Below, in pieces: positions 11,264 to 21,110 of a DNA stretch of 64,000 bases. The translations under genes and the position numbers were made by a program. This DNA comes from Tolypeutes matacus (Eukaryota > Chordata > Mammalia > Cingulata > Chlamyphoridae): positions 330,987 to 394,986 of the forward strand of contig JAKSZT010053917.1 in the NCBI GenBank assembly GCA_026826555.1. The letters run 5' to 3'. The notes under the pieces were generated by a model that saw nothing but the letters and a program-made list of their open reading frames with translations, had not been told where the DNA came from and did no database searches. Within the stretch, counting starts at the first letter, position 1, and each line of letters starts with the position of its first letter.

Positions 11264-12170
11264 GCGAATATTCTCTCTGACCTGATTTTGTGATAATCAG
11301 GTTAGGCTAGCATTCGCTATATTAGAAACCCATACATGTGTCCCCAGACCTAGTTTTTCTCCCTAGGTCTGGTTTTTAGAATGCTGGTGATAAACTAAGC
11401 CTGATTTATTATATGACCATCCTGTATGTGAAAAGACTAACTTTGGGTATCTTTGGCAACCTTAAGAGATATAGCAGGGGGACAGATGTGGATCGGATGG
11501 TTGGGCGTTCATCTCCCGTATGGAGGGACCTGGGTTCGACCCCCAGAACCTTCCAGTAAAAATTAAAAATATATATGTATAGAAGTCAGGTGGGCCCCCA
11601 GGCCCAGTGCACAGGTGAGCAGCCGGGTCCCATGCACGGGTGCACCGCCAGGCACCGTCCACAGGTGCACTGTCAGGCCCCTTGTGCAGGTGCACCGCTA
11701 GGCCCTCCTAGCAAGTGAGCCACCAGGTCCCATGCTTGGGTGTGCCGCCAGGCCCCATGAGTGGGTGAGCCATCAGGCCCCGTTTACAGGTGTGCCGTCA
11801 GGTCCCATGCGAGGGTGTGCTGCCAGGCCCTGTCCAAGGGTGTGCTGCCAGGCCCCGCATGTGGGTGCACCATCAGGCCCTGTGAGCCACGCAGCAAGAT
11901 GATGACAAAATAGGAGAGTGACACAAGGGAGAGCCAAGACAAGACGCACTGAGAAAACAGGAACTAAGGTGGCACAGGTGGTAGGATGCGTCTCTCCCAC
12001 ATCGGAGATTCTGAGGATCAAATCCCAGTGAAGAAAGGAGGAGAAGGAGAAGAGAGGGCAGGAAACGGACACAGAGAGCTGCCCAGCTAATGGACACAAA
12101 ACAGCAAAAACGGGGGGGGGGGAGGCTAAAAATGGATAAAAGTAAATAAATACATAAATCCTTTAAAAAA
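11264..12170 (+). mobile_element. Composite SINE-VNTR retroposon, long copy
   Basis: Same order of parts as the copy at 2984-3543, here on the plus strand. A 5' block starts GCGAATATTCTC with a hairpin (arms 11344-11353 and 11363-11372). Then come a tRNA-like SINE head (about 11480-11560), an AT linker (11560-11585), the 25-bp VNTR (11587-11886), a second SINE-like block (about 11887-12060) and an A-rich tail with a G run near 12112-12122. It lies inside an L1 3' UTR. Imperfect direct repeats (11251-11263 and 12174-12186) may be a decayed target duplication. Non-coding; open frames across the VNTR are compositional. Confidence 0.75.
11587..11886 (+). repeat. VNTR, 12 tandem 25-bp units
   Basis: Twelve consecutive 25-bp units can be read off, each of the form YRGGTGNRCC followed by RCCAGGCCCC and a variable five-base end. 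The units differ at a few positions and keep an exact 25-base period across about 300 bp. The copy at 2984-3543 has only two or three units, so the array length varies between copies. Spacing has no spacer/repeat alternation, so it is not a CRISPR array. Confidence 0.85.
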
Positions 12171-13015
12171 TGTATAGGGGAGGAATATACAGACTATAGT
12201 TAGTAGTAATGCTTTGACGATGCCCTTTCAGGATTTGTTAACAAATGTTTCACAACAATGCAGGGTGTTTGGGGGGATGGGGGTGATGTGTGGGAGCCCT
12301 GTATGATGTTATGCATGTTTGCTTTGTAAGTTATGATGTTTACTGAACACTTATAGTTTATGTATGTTCATGTATGAATGGCATACTTTGATAAATTGTT
12401 TAAAAATTATTTATAAAAAAAAAGATGAGGAGGGCTGAGAAGGACGACTAATGCTTAATGTATGTAGAAGTTTTAATTAACTTGACTGTAAAAGTGTGGA
12501 ACTGGATAGAGTTGATGGTAACACTGCAGTGAGCAGCAGCCGGTTGATATATGGGATTGTGTCTGAAAAGGGTAGTCTAGTGATATAAATGTCAATTGAA
12601 AGAAAGCTAGAGAATAATCTAGGGACTGAATAACACAGCGAACTCAGAAATGGATGAGAGTTGTCATGGATGGTGCAGATGCAAGAGTGTTCTTCTGTGA
12701 GCTAGAGCAGATGTACATCAATACTGCAGGCCAGTGGGAATGTGGAGCAGCATGGAAAAAATACAATTGGTGTGAACTATGGACTGTGGTTAACAGCAAT
12801 ACTATAATATTCTTCCATCAGTGCCAAAGATATGCACGTTAATAATTGGGGGTATGGAAAACATATGCCAAATGTATGCTCTGGACCATAGTTAGTGGTA
12901 ATAGTCTGATGATATTACTGTGGTGTGTTGGTAGAGGGGTGTTGTATGGGAATTCTACACATGTGCATGATTGTTTTGTAAGTTCTCAATTTCTGTCATA
13001 AAAATATATATTAAA
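12171..13015 (+). mobile_element. L1 3' UTR, continuation
   Basis: Contains the lineage's L1 3' UTR phrases (ACAGACTATAGTTAGTAGTA, AACAAATGTTTCACAACAATGC, GTGTGGGAGCC) also found at 23050-23730, followed by a related second block (about 12430-13010) ending in an A tract at 13012-13020. Non-coding. Confidence 0.65.
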
Positions 13016-13020
13016 AAAAA

Positions 13021-14009
13021 TAGTGGAGGGGACCCTGGGAGTGCTCATGAGTGCAGTCAGGAAAGAGAAGGATTCCTTGTAGGAGTCCTTGATGTCCTCT
13101 GAAACCCGCACCTCTGATCTCCTTCACAACACCAGGGGCAGCAGAGACCCTCCCCTAGCTCCTTGTCTTGATGCTGGCCCCTCCCTCCTCCTGGGGGAGC
13201 CCCCACTCCCTCCTCATCTGCACAACCTTTGGCCCCCAGCCCCAGGTGCATGTCCACACCTAAGGAAATTCTTTCTCAAATTCCACAGTCAAAGACAGTT
13301 ACTTTCACACGTCTGTTTGCTCTCTATTGTAGTAATCAGCATATCGGTTTTACTTTATATCTAGTATCTTCAATGGTGATCTCCTTGACAGAAGAATCTT
13401 TTCTTAGGTGATTAGTTTACTCCCTCCCTGACCAACCAAATATAACGTGTCACATAGAATAGGCCCTCGCTATATGGTAGTTGGTTAAATGAACTAAGGC
13501 ATGGATGATGAATGGATGCTTGCCCCATATACATGAAGTTGTAAAATGAGAATTTTAGATTAAATGATTATTAATTGGTCTTTATATTTTAGATAAACAA
13601 TTTAAAGATATGAATTCCACAGGGGATAAGAAAGCAGAACCAGAAAGGTAAAAAAAATATAACCAAAAAAATCAACTAATTCCAAACGCACCTTAAAATT
13701 TAGAAAATGGCAAACCACACTACTTAAAATTGCATCCTCCCGTATCCCTCCTTCTTTCCATCTCCTGCTTTATTTGCATCCACCACAGTTTTCACCTCCC
13801 AACCCATTATGTAATTTATGTTCCTGCTGGGAACTGTGAGAGTGTGTGAGTGTGTGAGTGCACACATCCATGTGTTGTAAGTGGTACAGCTGTGTGTAGA
13901 GGTGGAAACAGCAGAAATTCAAAGGCAGACTATATATTTGTATTTACTGAATATTCTACACCCCACTAAAGACTTTACTCCATACTTTTGTTGATCTTAA
14001 TCCCTATAT
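13021..14009. other. Unique non-coding DNA
   Basis: No exon or repeat recognised. A short GT-rich run occurs near 13840-13875. Confidence 0.5.
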
Positions 14010-14525
14010 TTATTAGTTATCCATTGCTGCATAACAAATGACCCCACATAGTCCTGGTTGAAAACAACACACATTTATTATCGCACCATTCTGTGGATCA
14101 GGAATGAAAGGGTGGCTTAGCTGGTGCCTCTGGATCAAGGGCTCACATTGGGTTCTGGGCAAAGTGTCAGCTGCCCAGACATCTGAAGTCTTGACTAGGG
14201 GTGTGTTTGGCTTCCAAACTCATGTGCATGACTGTGGGCAGGCCTGGGTTCCTCACCCTTTGGCTTCTCCACAAGGAGGTCAGGACAAGGCAGCCAGTTC
14301 CCCCAGGGTGAGTGATGAAAGAGAAAACAAAAGAAAGTCCCCAAGACAGGCCACACCTGGCTATATCTCAGTCTAAGAAGTGACTTGCCATCACTCCTGC
14401 CAAATTCTCTATGTTAGAAGGCACTGTACCACCCACACTCAAGGGAGAGGACTACACAAGGTGGGAGTACCTGGAAGTGGGGTATATTGGGGGAGAACTC
14501 AGTGGCTGTCTACATATTCCAGACA
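14010..14525 (+). repeat. Ancient interspersed repeat fragment
   Basis: TTAGTTATCCATTGCTGCATAACAAATGACC followed by the typical run toward CACTCAAGGGAGAGGACTACACAAGG matches, from memory, a repeat widespread in placental mammals. I do not assign a family name. Open frames across it are not genes. Confidence 0.5.
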
Positions 14526-14659
14526 CATTTGCTAGGCCTTGTGTTCAGCTTTGCACAGAAGAAGGGGGACATACCCAGAAGCCAAAAGCCCAGGCCAAAC
14601 CAGGGGTTTTGAGTCTCACTTCCACACCGACATCTGCCTCTGTAGTAATGGTTGCGTCA

Positions 14660-14908
14660 TCCTCATGCTGGGCCCCTGTGATGGTGAGAGCAGCTTTGTA
14701 CCCAAGCAGGGAGCTAGAGAATCAGGAAGGGACTCTGAGTACCGACTGCTGGTGCTAACATCAGACCCCGGGGAGTCTCGTAGGGCTTCTGCTGCACCCA
14801 GTTGGCATAGTTACTGGTGGTGACGGCCCCAGCACTGGAGCCACAGGGGAGCATGACTGTCCCTCCAGGAGATGTGGCCAGTGAAGTTTCCTGAGTCATA
14901 CAACCTCA
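14660..14908 (-). pseudogene. IGLV7/8-like V-lambda exon, pseudogene
   Basis: The minus strand reads [14 protein letters not shown], then a framework 1 Cys (MLPC), CDR1 [11 protein letters not shown] and framework 2 WVQQKP, the layout of the V-lambda group that includes human IGLV7 and IGLV8 and mouse V-lambda 1. A frameshift in framework 3 (near 14705-14720) brings a stop. After it, SLLG-KAALTITGAQHEDDA can be read in another frame. The conserved second Cys and CDR3 are not recognisable and the 3' recombination signal is degenerate (possible TACAGAG heptamer and ACTCAAAAC nonamer, 23 bases apart). The acceptor at the start is weak. If it were intact it would encode the variable domain of an Ig light chain; this copy cannot. 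Confidence 0.8.
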
Positions 14909-15004
14909 GAAATGGCTCCAGAAAATAGGTGAGAGACCCAATGGTCAGGAATAGAGACGGTACAGGAAGGTTCCGTGTTGTCTCTTCCCACCCCAAGCCC
15001 TGAC

Positions 15005-15050
15005 CTGTGCACTGAGCTAGAAGGGTGAGCAGGAGAGGGGTCCATGCGAT
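15005..15050 (-). pseudogene. Leader exon of the IGLV7/8-like pseudogene, start codon lost
   Basis: Forty-six bases in the frame of a V-lambda leader (AWTPLLLTLLAQCT) end at a canonical donor (CACAG/GTCAGG). The expected ATG reads ATC at 15050-15048, so the start is lost. Size and donor position match functional V-lambda leader exons, and the intron to the V exon is about 95 bp. Confidence 0.8.
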
Positions 15051-15155
15051 GGTGGAGATGCCCCCAGGGCTATACTTCTCAAGACAACTCACCCCAGGGT
15101 CAGCTTCCCCAGCTCCCATTATAACCCCTAAGCCCCTGTACTGGGCAGGACTATC

Positions 15156-15163
15156 ATACAAAT
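15156..15163 (-). promoter_or_regulatory. Degenerate Ig octamer
   Basis: ATTTGTAT on the minus strand, one base from the Oct-factor octamer ATTTGCAT, about 105 bp upstream of the lost leader start. The position matches the perfect octamers of the other V segments. Confidence 0.55.
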
Positions 15164-15639
15164 AAACTCCGTCCTTGGAGGACTCAGCAGTTTGACAGTT
15201 TACAGTTTTTAGTGTAGTTTCACACCAGTGACCATGTGTTAATGGACTCTCAAAGCCATCTGCCAGCTATGCTTGCTTTCCCAGGGCCTGACCCACATCG
15301 CCATCTGGTGTCCGTGTGGGGAATAGCACTGATGGCAGGATGCCCTCTGGTAGGTCTTTCCTTCTGCCTCCTCATCTGCTTCTAGGACCTTCAGTTTGTA
15401 GGTCAAAAATAGGACCTCCTATTGTCCATGCAGGAGACCTGGTGTAGGAGTATTTGACAGGGGTGTCTTCAGTGCTTCATAGTCTCCTTCTGTTCTTAAT
15501 TGCAAACCACACTCATTTGACTCAACCTGGAGCTCTCCTGGTGTGTTAACTCAAATTCCCCCTGGAGCCCAGCTAATCTCATGCCTGTGTAGTGTCAGAA
15601 GCCTGGGGCCCAGTAGAACGCCAAAATTTATTTTATAAA
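15164..15639. other. Non-coding DNA upstream of the V segment
   Basis: No gene or repeat recognised. Confidence 0.45.
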
Positions 15640-16560
15640 TTGGGATATAATTCATGTACCATAAAATTCACCCTTTTAAAGTGTACAATTGGGTGATCCT
15701 CTCTAATTCCAGAACATAAGGACCCATGAGCTGTCATTTCCCAGTCCCACTTCTCTGCAGACATGGACAAACACTTAACTAATTTCTGTCTGCTTAGATT
15801 TGTTTCTATGGAACTAGAGAATATATAGCTTTTTTTTTTTTTTTTTTTTTAAAGATTTTATTTATTTATTCATTTATCCCCCCCTTGCTGCTTGTGCTCG
15901 CTGGGTCAGCTAACCACGCCGTGCGGGCGGGCTTGCCTTCACCAGGAGGCCCTGGAACCGAACCCGGGGCCTCCCATATGGTAAACGGGAGCCCTACTGA
16001 TTGAGCCACAGCCGCTTCCCAATATATAGCTTTTTGAGTGTGCCTTCTCTTAGTTCAAATATTTTCAGAATTCATCTTCATTGAAGCATGTATCCGTAAC
16101 CTTTCCTTTTCATGGCTGAATCACCTCCTGTTTGTGGATATGCCAATGTTTGTTTACTATTCATCATTTTAAGGACCCATGGCTTGTTTCCACAATAAGG
16201 CTATTAAAAATGATGCTTCTGGGAACACTCTTGTGCAATTTTAGGGTGACCACATATTTTCAATCCTCTTTAGGTTATAATTTAGAGTGGAATTGCTGCT
16301 TCATATGGTAATTCCATACTTAACTTTTTGAGGAAGAGATAAACTCTTTTCCTAAGCAATGGCAACATATTTAATTCCCATCAGCAAAGGATGAGGGCTC
16401 CATTTTCCCCACAACTGGAGATGTTCAGTACCTATAATGGAAAACACTTACTCCTCTTTTTGTCTGTAGCTTACATTATGAAGTGGTATCTTATTGTGGT
16501 TTTGGTTCACTTTTCCCTAATGACAAATGGGGTTGAGCATCTTTTCCTGTGCTTATTGTG
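15640..16560 (-). mobile_element. Ancient L1 3'-end relic, split by a SINE
   Basis: Plus strand carries the common antisense L1 phrase (TATAATTCATGTACCATAAAATTCACCC...TTTTAAAGTGTACAATT). It continues after the SINE with ATGGCTGAATCACCTCC..., ending near CTAATGACAAATGGGG. Non-coding. Confidence 0.6.
15835..16020 (-). mobile_element. tRNA-derived SINE with target-site duplication
   Basis: Well-preserved, long-form copy: poly(T) on the plus strand, TTTATTTATTTATTC, a GC-rich body, then the tRNA-like head ending at GAAGCGGCTGTGGCTCAATC (minus strand) with a B box GGGTTCGGTTCC. AATATATAGCTTTTT flanks it at 15820-15834 and 16021-16035. It is among the more intact members of the family here. Confidence 0.85.
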
Positions 16561-17000
16561 AGGGCATGTACTCCTGGTGACCACAGGACCATTCCTCAGG
16601 GGCCAAGGTCAGGCTCCCTGACCCTCTTAGGACCCTCCATGTTCTGATGGGGAGGGTCTTTCCAAGCAAATCCCTCCTGGGGCTGGTTCTCTAAGAACCC
16701 CAAAGGCTGTGGAGATAATGGAGTCCAGTGTGTTCCCCAGTTCGTTCCACTCAGCCAGGCAGCAGCTTAGTCTAAGAAATGATTAGTGCATCAGAACAGC
16801 TCAGTATTAATTCCACCTTATTGGCATTCTCTATGTAGAAAATAATGCCTGTTAGTGGAAGAGTCCTGTCCATTGCCTCCCCTGCAGGCCATGATGTGTG
16901 ACTGAGCAAGGACTTACTGTCCAATGCATACCGGGGCCAAAACTATGTCAAGATTTTGAGAAAGCAAAGAATTTTTTTTCATTGTTTTTGTCAGGGATTC
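16561..17000. other. Unrecognised non-coding DNA
   Basis: Nothing identifiable. Confidence 0.45.
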
Positions 17001-17004
17001 CATT

Positions 17005-17128
17005 TTCTTTTTCTTTTTCTTTTTTTTTTTTTTTTTTTCTTTTTCCTTTTCTAGGAGTTACAGGGGATCAAACCCAGGACCTCATACATGGGAAGCAGGC
17101 ACTCAACCACTGAGCTACATCCATTTCC
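17005..17128 (-). mobile_element. tRNA-derived SINE
   Basis: A T-rich tail (CTTTTTCTTTT then a long T run) precedes the antisense SINE head (GATCAAACCCAGGACCTCATACATGGGAAGC...GAGCTACATCC). Confidence 0.7.
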
Positions 17129-17639
17129 CTTGAGAGCAAAGAGTTTTTTGCAAGGTTGATCTGCAAGGAGATAGGAGGCAAGGCCCCAGTGTGTCACCCC
17201 TATCTGAGAATTTAAGTGCATTTTATAGGATGGAAACAAGGGAGGTGGGGACAGTGACAGAGATTCAGCTTAGCCTGTTCTGATTGGTTGTTCATAGAGT
17301 TGTCATATATGGTAGTGATCTGCCTGTGGACTGGATCTTCCTTGGGGAGGGACCCTCACATTTTATATGCTTCCCATGTCTCCTATTCCTTGTAATCTTG
17401 GTCCTGAGGAAGGTGATTTCTGCTCCTAGTGTCTGAAAGATCATTTAAAGAACAAGAGTCAGTGTTTACTGCTTGTACTATAACTTGCATGCCCAGAAGA
17501 AAAGGTTGCAGGAATAGAGGATGTCCTTTCAAAACAGTTTGGCCTTCCCATGGCTTATATCCATCTTCATACCAACATGGTTGTAAAATATATTTCATGT
17601 CTGAAGGGTCCATGAAGGTAAAAGTGCCTAGAGCCTAAG
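17129..17639. other. Unrecognised non-coding DNA
   Basis: No gene or clear repeat. Open frames on both strands lack resemblance to known proteins. Confidence 0.4.
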
Positions 17640-18035
17640 AAAAACAAAAAAAAGCTTGGATACTTTGGAATGGAACCCAACAATATTATGAAGCAATCTC
17701 AGAAGAATTGGGATGTGTGCAGAAAGTCCAACAACAGCAAAAACATAAATATACTGCATGATCCTATTTATAAATTATAGATAATGCAAACCAAACAGTA
17801 GTAACAGAAAGATGATCAGTGGATGCCTGGGGAGAATGGGAAGGAGGGTTTGCAAAGGGGCAATGGGGAAAACTTGGGGGCAGGTGGGCAGGTTCACTGT
17901 CTTGATTGGGGTGATGTTTTCAAGGGTGTGTAGATATGTCAAAACATATCCATTTGTACACTTTAAAAACAGCCAGATTATTATTTTTATGTTAATTTTA
18001 TCTCCATAAAGAGAGATACTAATTTTAAAAATGAG
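17640..18035 (+). mobile_element. L1 3'-end relic
   Basis: Recognisable end of an old L1: ATGATCAGTGGATGCCTGGGG, TTGATTGGGGTGATGTTTTC, CATTTGTACACTTTAAAAACAG, TTTTATGTTAATTTTATCTC. Confidence 0.65.
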
Positions 18036-18461
18036 AAGTTGGAACAAAAAGAATAAGGACACATACAGAGTCCTAATCAGAGGAAGTCTAGAGACTCTGG
18101 GAAACACCAAGAAATAGGGAAAGGACAGATGGAAAGTGACCGAATTCCTTATTAAACTGCAGGTCTGAGTTGACCTCAGCTGAACTCTGCCATCTCCAAA
18201 CCTTAACGTCAATACAAAGAGATTCTGAGTTCTGTGATAAAGATGAGGAGTGAGGTTCTCTTTCCTTTGAGATGCTTTGTCTAGGAATGTGCTACTGTGA
18301 GTGAAGTTGAGGACAAGGGAGAGGAGGAGACTTCAATTCCCATGATGTACTGTGGACTAGCCTGGGCCCAGGGAAGCAGCAGCCGAAGGATAAGCAGCAG
18401 CCAAGGCAGGGCCTGAGCAGGCAGCTCCGGGGGCATCCACCCTCCTGGCAGATGAGAGGAG

Positions 18462-18500
18462 ATTTCTTGTTTCACTTCCCCATGGGCCTCAGGCACTGTG
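18462..18500 (-). promoter_or_regulatory. V-lambda recombination signal, 23-bp spacer
   Basis: Immediately 3' of the V exon on the minus strand: consensus heptamer CACAGTG (18500-18494), exactly 23 bases, nonamer ACAAGAAAT (18470-18462; consensus ACAAAAACC). This is the RAG1/2 target used by V-lambda segments, and it is intact in heptamer and spacing. Confidence 0.9.
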
Positions 18501-18809
18501 GGAGCACCGAGGCTCTCATCGTAGGCCTGACAGTGATAAACAGCCTTGTCCTCAGCCTGGAGCCCAGTGATGGTCAGGGAGGCTGAGTTGCCAGACTTGG
18601 AGCCTGAGAATTGATTGGGGACCCCTAAGGGCCAATTGCTTTTACCATAGATGAGGATTCTGGGGGCCGTTCATGGGAGCTTTTGGACCCAGTGCACAGA
18701 ATAGCCTTCCCCAATGTTGGTGCTGCTTCCAGAAGAGGAGATGGTGACCCTCTGGCCCAGACCCCAGACATCGAGGGCAGCTGGGTCAGCACTGACTGGG
18801 CCCAGGACC
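18501..18809 (-). pseudogene. IGLV1-like V-lambda exon, pseudogene
   Basis: The minus strand gives QSVLTQLPSMSG, then, after a one-base deletion in framework 1, [56 protein letters not shown] and the second Cys (VYHC), with CDR3 QAYDESLG. This is the IGLV1 pattern. Lesions: the framework 1 frameshift, the first disulfide Cys changed to Ser (TCT at 18736-18734), and a TGA stop in framework 2 (18673-18671). Framework 3 and CDR3 are clean. Splice acceptor and recombination signal are in place, so the segment could still rearrange but not yield a protein. It could serve as a gene-conversion donor for CDR2 to CDR3; that is inference. Confidence 0.88.
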
Positions 18810-18891
18810 CTGGAAATGCGGGACATACATAGAAGGCGATTCTGAGTTCAAGAGACAAGAGGAGAAAGCAGGGCCCCCACTGGCCCTCCCT

Positions 18892-18933
18892 CTGGTGAGC
18901 CAGGAGGGTGAGGAGAAAATCAAAGAGGACCGT
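18892..18933 (-). pseudogene. Leader exon of the IGLV1-like pseudogene, start and donor lost
   Basis: Minus-strand sequence matches a V-lambda leader (FLLTLLAH at its end) but the start codon reads ACG (18933-18931) and the canonical donor is replaced by CACCAGAGGG. Both changes would block expression. Confidence 0.65.
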
Positions 18934-19043
18934 GGTGAAAATTTTCCCTGAGTCCTGTATTCCAGGGCTCCACAGATGAGGTGGAGCTTCCTCAAAATCT
19001 CTCCCAGTCCCTCCTCATTTTCTGAGTAAAGGGAGGGTCCAGT

Positions 19044-19051
19044 CATGCAAA
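19044..19051 (-). promoter_or_regulatory. Ig promoter octamer
   Basis: Perfect ATTTGCAT on the minus strand, about 110 bp upstream of the former leader start. It is the Oct-1/Oct-2 site of Ig variable promoters. Its survival beside a dead reading frame is notable. Confidence 0.8.
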
Positions 19052-19789
19052 TGAGGTCCCCCATACAGGGCCTTGGGTCAAGTCCATAAGACTGAAGAGA
19101 GGAGTGGGGGGTGAAGGGGGTGGTGGGAAAGACTGTGAAAGCAGAGAGTGGTGCCCCCAGGTGTGAATCAAGGAACAGTTTCACGAGAGCCCATGATTAA
19201 TAAATGCCATGAAGATTTGGAGAAGGCATTAGAATAGAAAGTCAGATGGAAAGAAAGAATTTTCAAGATGTTTAGGAGAGAGAATCAACATGGCTCATTA
19301 TAGATCAGATCTCTGAGTCAGGTAGAGAGAGGAGGTCAACGTAAACTTGAGGTTGCTCATTTTGTAGGTCCCTTGGGTTACTGCTCTTGATTCACTTAGG
19401 GACATCAGATAGAAGCTGTGCAGGCATCAGTGGTAAGGATTTGCATTTCTCTTTTGAAAAAGTAGGTAACAGGAATTTAACTAGGTGGAGATGCGGAAAT
19501 TAAGCACCAAGAGGGTCTGGACTTCCCTTGAGCTGCTGCACTGCATTAGCAGTAAGATGTGTAGTCACAAATGGGGGACCATGAACATGTGAGGACTCAA
19601 AGGACTAGAATGGACACCTGGGCACCTCCACTCCCTGTGGGGGAAGTAGGAGAGACACAACATCCCATTCGTAATTCGAGAAAATTTTTATTGTTTATTG
19701 TTTATTTATTCAAGGTTTAATGCAATTATTTGTCAAATAAAAATTGACTAAGCACCTACTGTTGTTTACTTGGTTCCCAGTGGAGAACA
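19052..19789. other. Unrecognised non-coding DNA
   Basis: No exon or named repeat seen. Confidence 0.45.
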
Positions 19790-19799
19790 CGATCCCTTT

Positions 19800-20242
19800 T
19801 ATGCTCACTCCTGTCATTCTGAGTGAGGAGGTCCCTGGTTCGGTTCCCGGTGCCTCCTAAAGAAGACAGCAAGCTGGTGTGATGGGCAGGCATGGCACGC
19901 TGATGCAAGAGACACAAGAAGAAAAGCATAATGAGAGACACAACAAAGCAGGGAGCCAAGGTTCCCAGTGCCTCCTAAAGAGGACAAGCGAGACAATGAG
20001 CTGACATGACGGGCAGGCATAGCAAGATGGCGCAACAAGATGATGCAACAGGAGACACAAGAAGAAAAACATAATGGGAGACACAACAAAGCAGGGAACA
20101 GAGGTGGCTCAAGTGATCAGGACCACATCAGAGGTCCTGGGTTCTGTGTCTGGTGCCTCCTAAAGAAACATGGAAAATGAACAGACACAGCAAGTGCAAA
20201 CAATGAAGGGGTGGGGAGAAATAAATAAAATAAACCTTTTAG
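19800..20242 (+). mobile_element. Cluster of related SINE units in tandem
   Basis: Three SINE-like blocks in the same orientation, each with a B-box/tail motif (GGTTCGGTTCCCGGTGCCTCCTAAAG or its derivative). The stretch between them repeats phrases (GACAGGCAGGCAT-like, GATGCAACAGGAGACACAAGAAGAAAA, AGAGACACAACAAAGCAGG). It ends in AAATAAATAAAATAAACC. It looks like a multimer of the same SINE or an internal duplication. Open frames on the minus strand are artefacts of this repeat. Confidence 0.6.
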
Positions 20243-20460
20243 AAAAGAGTCATATATTCATAAAGTACGCAATTTCTCAAATACAAGAAGAGTATTTGAA
20301 ATGGTGGGTGATGAGGAAGATGACACAAGTCAAAGGACATGTGCAGATGCAGCACTACAAGGCTGGTCATCACAGAGTTCTCTATGTAGGGGGATAGGAG
20401 AGCCTAGAGGGTGTCATCTGAGGATGTAGATGGAAACCCTGATTGCCTAAGGTTTCACAG

Positions 20461-20510
20461 CTAAGGAATGGTCAGCACAGACTGGGCCAGGAACAGGGAC
20501 AGTTGGGGCC
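20461..20510 (-). pseudogene. V-lambda framework 1 fragment
   Basis: Minus strand reads FLAQSVLT, i.e. the end of an IGLV1-type leader joined to the first residues of a V exon, then breaks off into unrelated sequence at 20461. It may be the detached start of the relic at 20850-21110 after a rearrangement. Confidence 0.45.
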
Positions 20511-20849
20511 TGGGCAGAGGGCCACTTGGGTCTCCCGGGTCACACGTGCTGGACTCTGCCCTCTTATGATCCTCACCCAGAATGAGGGCGATTTTTTTTT
20601 TTTTTTCCCAAACTGATCCAATCTGCATTGGGAGACCAATAAGAAGAGGAATTGTTTTACTTGACCGATAAAGATGAACCACATCAAGAGCATCAGGTCC
20701 TCTGGGTTCAGTAGCACAGGGGACAGAGAGAGCCAAGACCTGAACTGTTGCTGGTCACTGGCAGGGACAGGGGAGTGATGGGTCAGGCAGGGGAGATGAG
20801 GGCAGGTCCTTATCTCCTTTCACCATGGGACAGGAGCTCTTGGAGGCAC

Positions 20850-21110
20850 CAGGGTGTATCCAGCTATGTGACAGTGATACTCAGTCTCGTCTTCAGGCTG
20901 AGGCACAGAGGTGGAAAAAGAGAGTGTTTGGCAAAACTCAGACCCAGAGATCTGGGCTGAACCACTGAAGGTTGATCACTGCTGACCTAGGTCACCAGCT
21001 CAGGGCTGTGCCTGGGAGACCCTGGTAGAGGTTTCCTTGATAAACATCACTGTTTCTGTTTCTCCAGTGCAGGAGATGGTGACCTGGGGACCTGGGGCCC
21101 TCTCAGGAGC
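20850..21110 (-). pseudogene. V-lambda relic (IGLV1/2-like), heavily decayed
   Basis: In pieces on the minus strand: QVTISCTG with the first Cys (21071-21069), then poorly matching sequence with stops through framework 2, then PEDETEYHC with the second Cys (20879-20871). The distance between the two Cys codons fits a V domain. The leader, acceptor and recombination signal are not recognisable. Two or more stops make it non-functional. Confidence 0.65.

Noticed and set aside
11587..11886. Possible CRISPR array
   Set aside because: Units are directly abutting 25-mers with no spacers, in a mammalian retroposon.
11462..12099. Minus-strand open frames across the VNTR composite
   Set aside because: Repeat-derived; the period of 25 is not a multiple of three and the frame content changes between copies.
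15835..16020. Possible tRNA gene
   Set aside because: The tRNA-like head with a B box belongs to a SINE with an A/T-rich tail and target duplication; no complete cloverleaf is present. The same applies to the other SINE copies.
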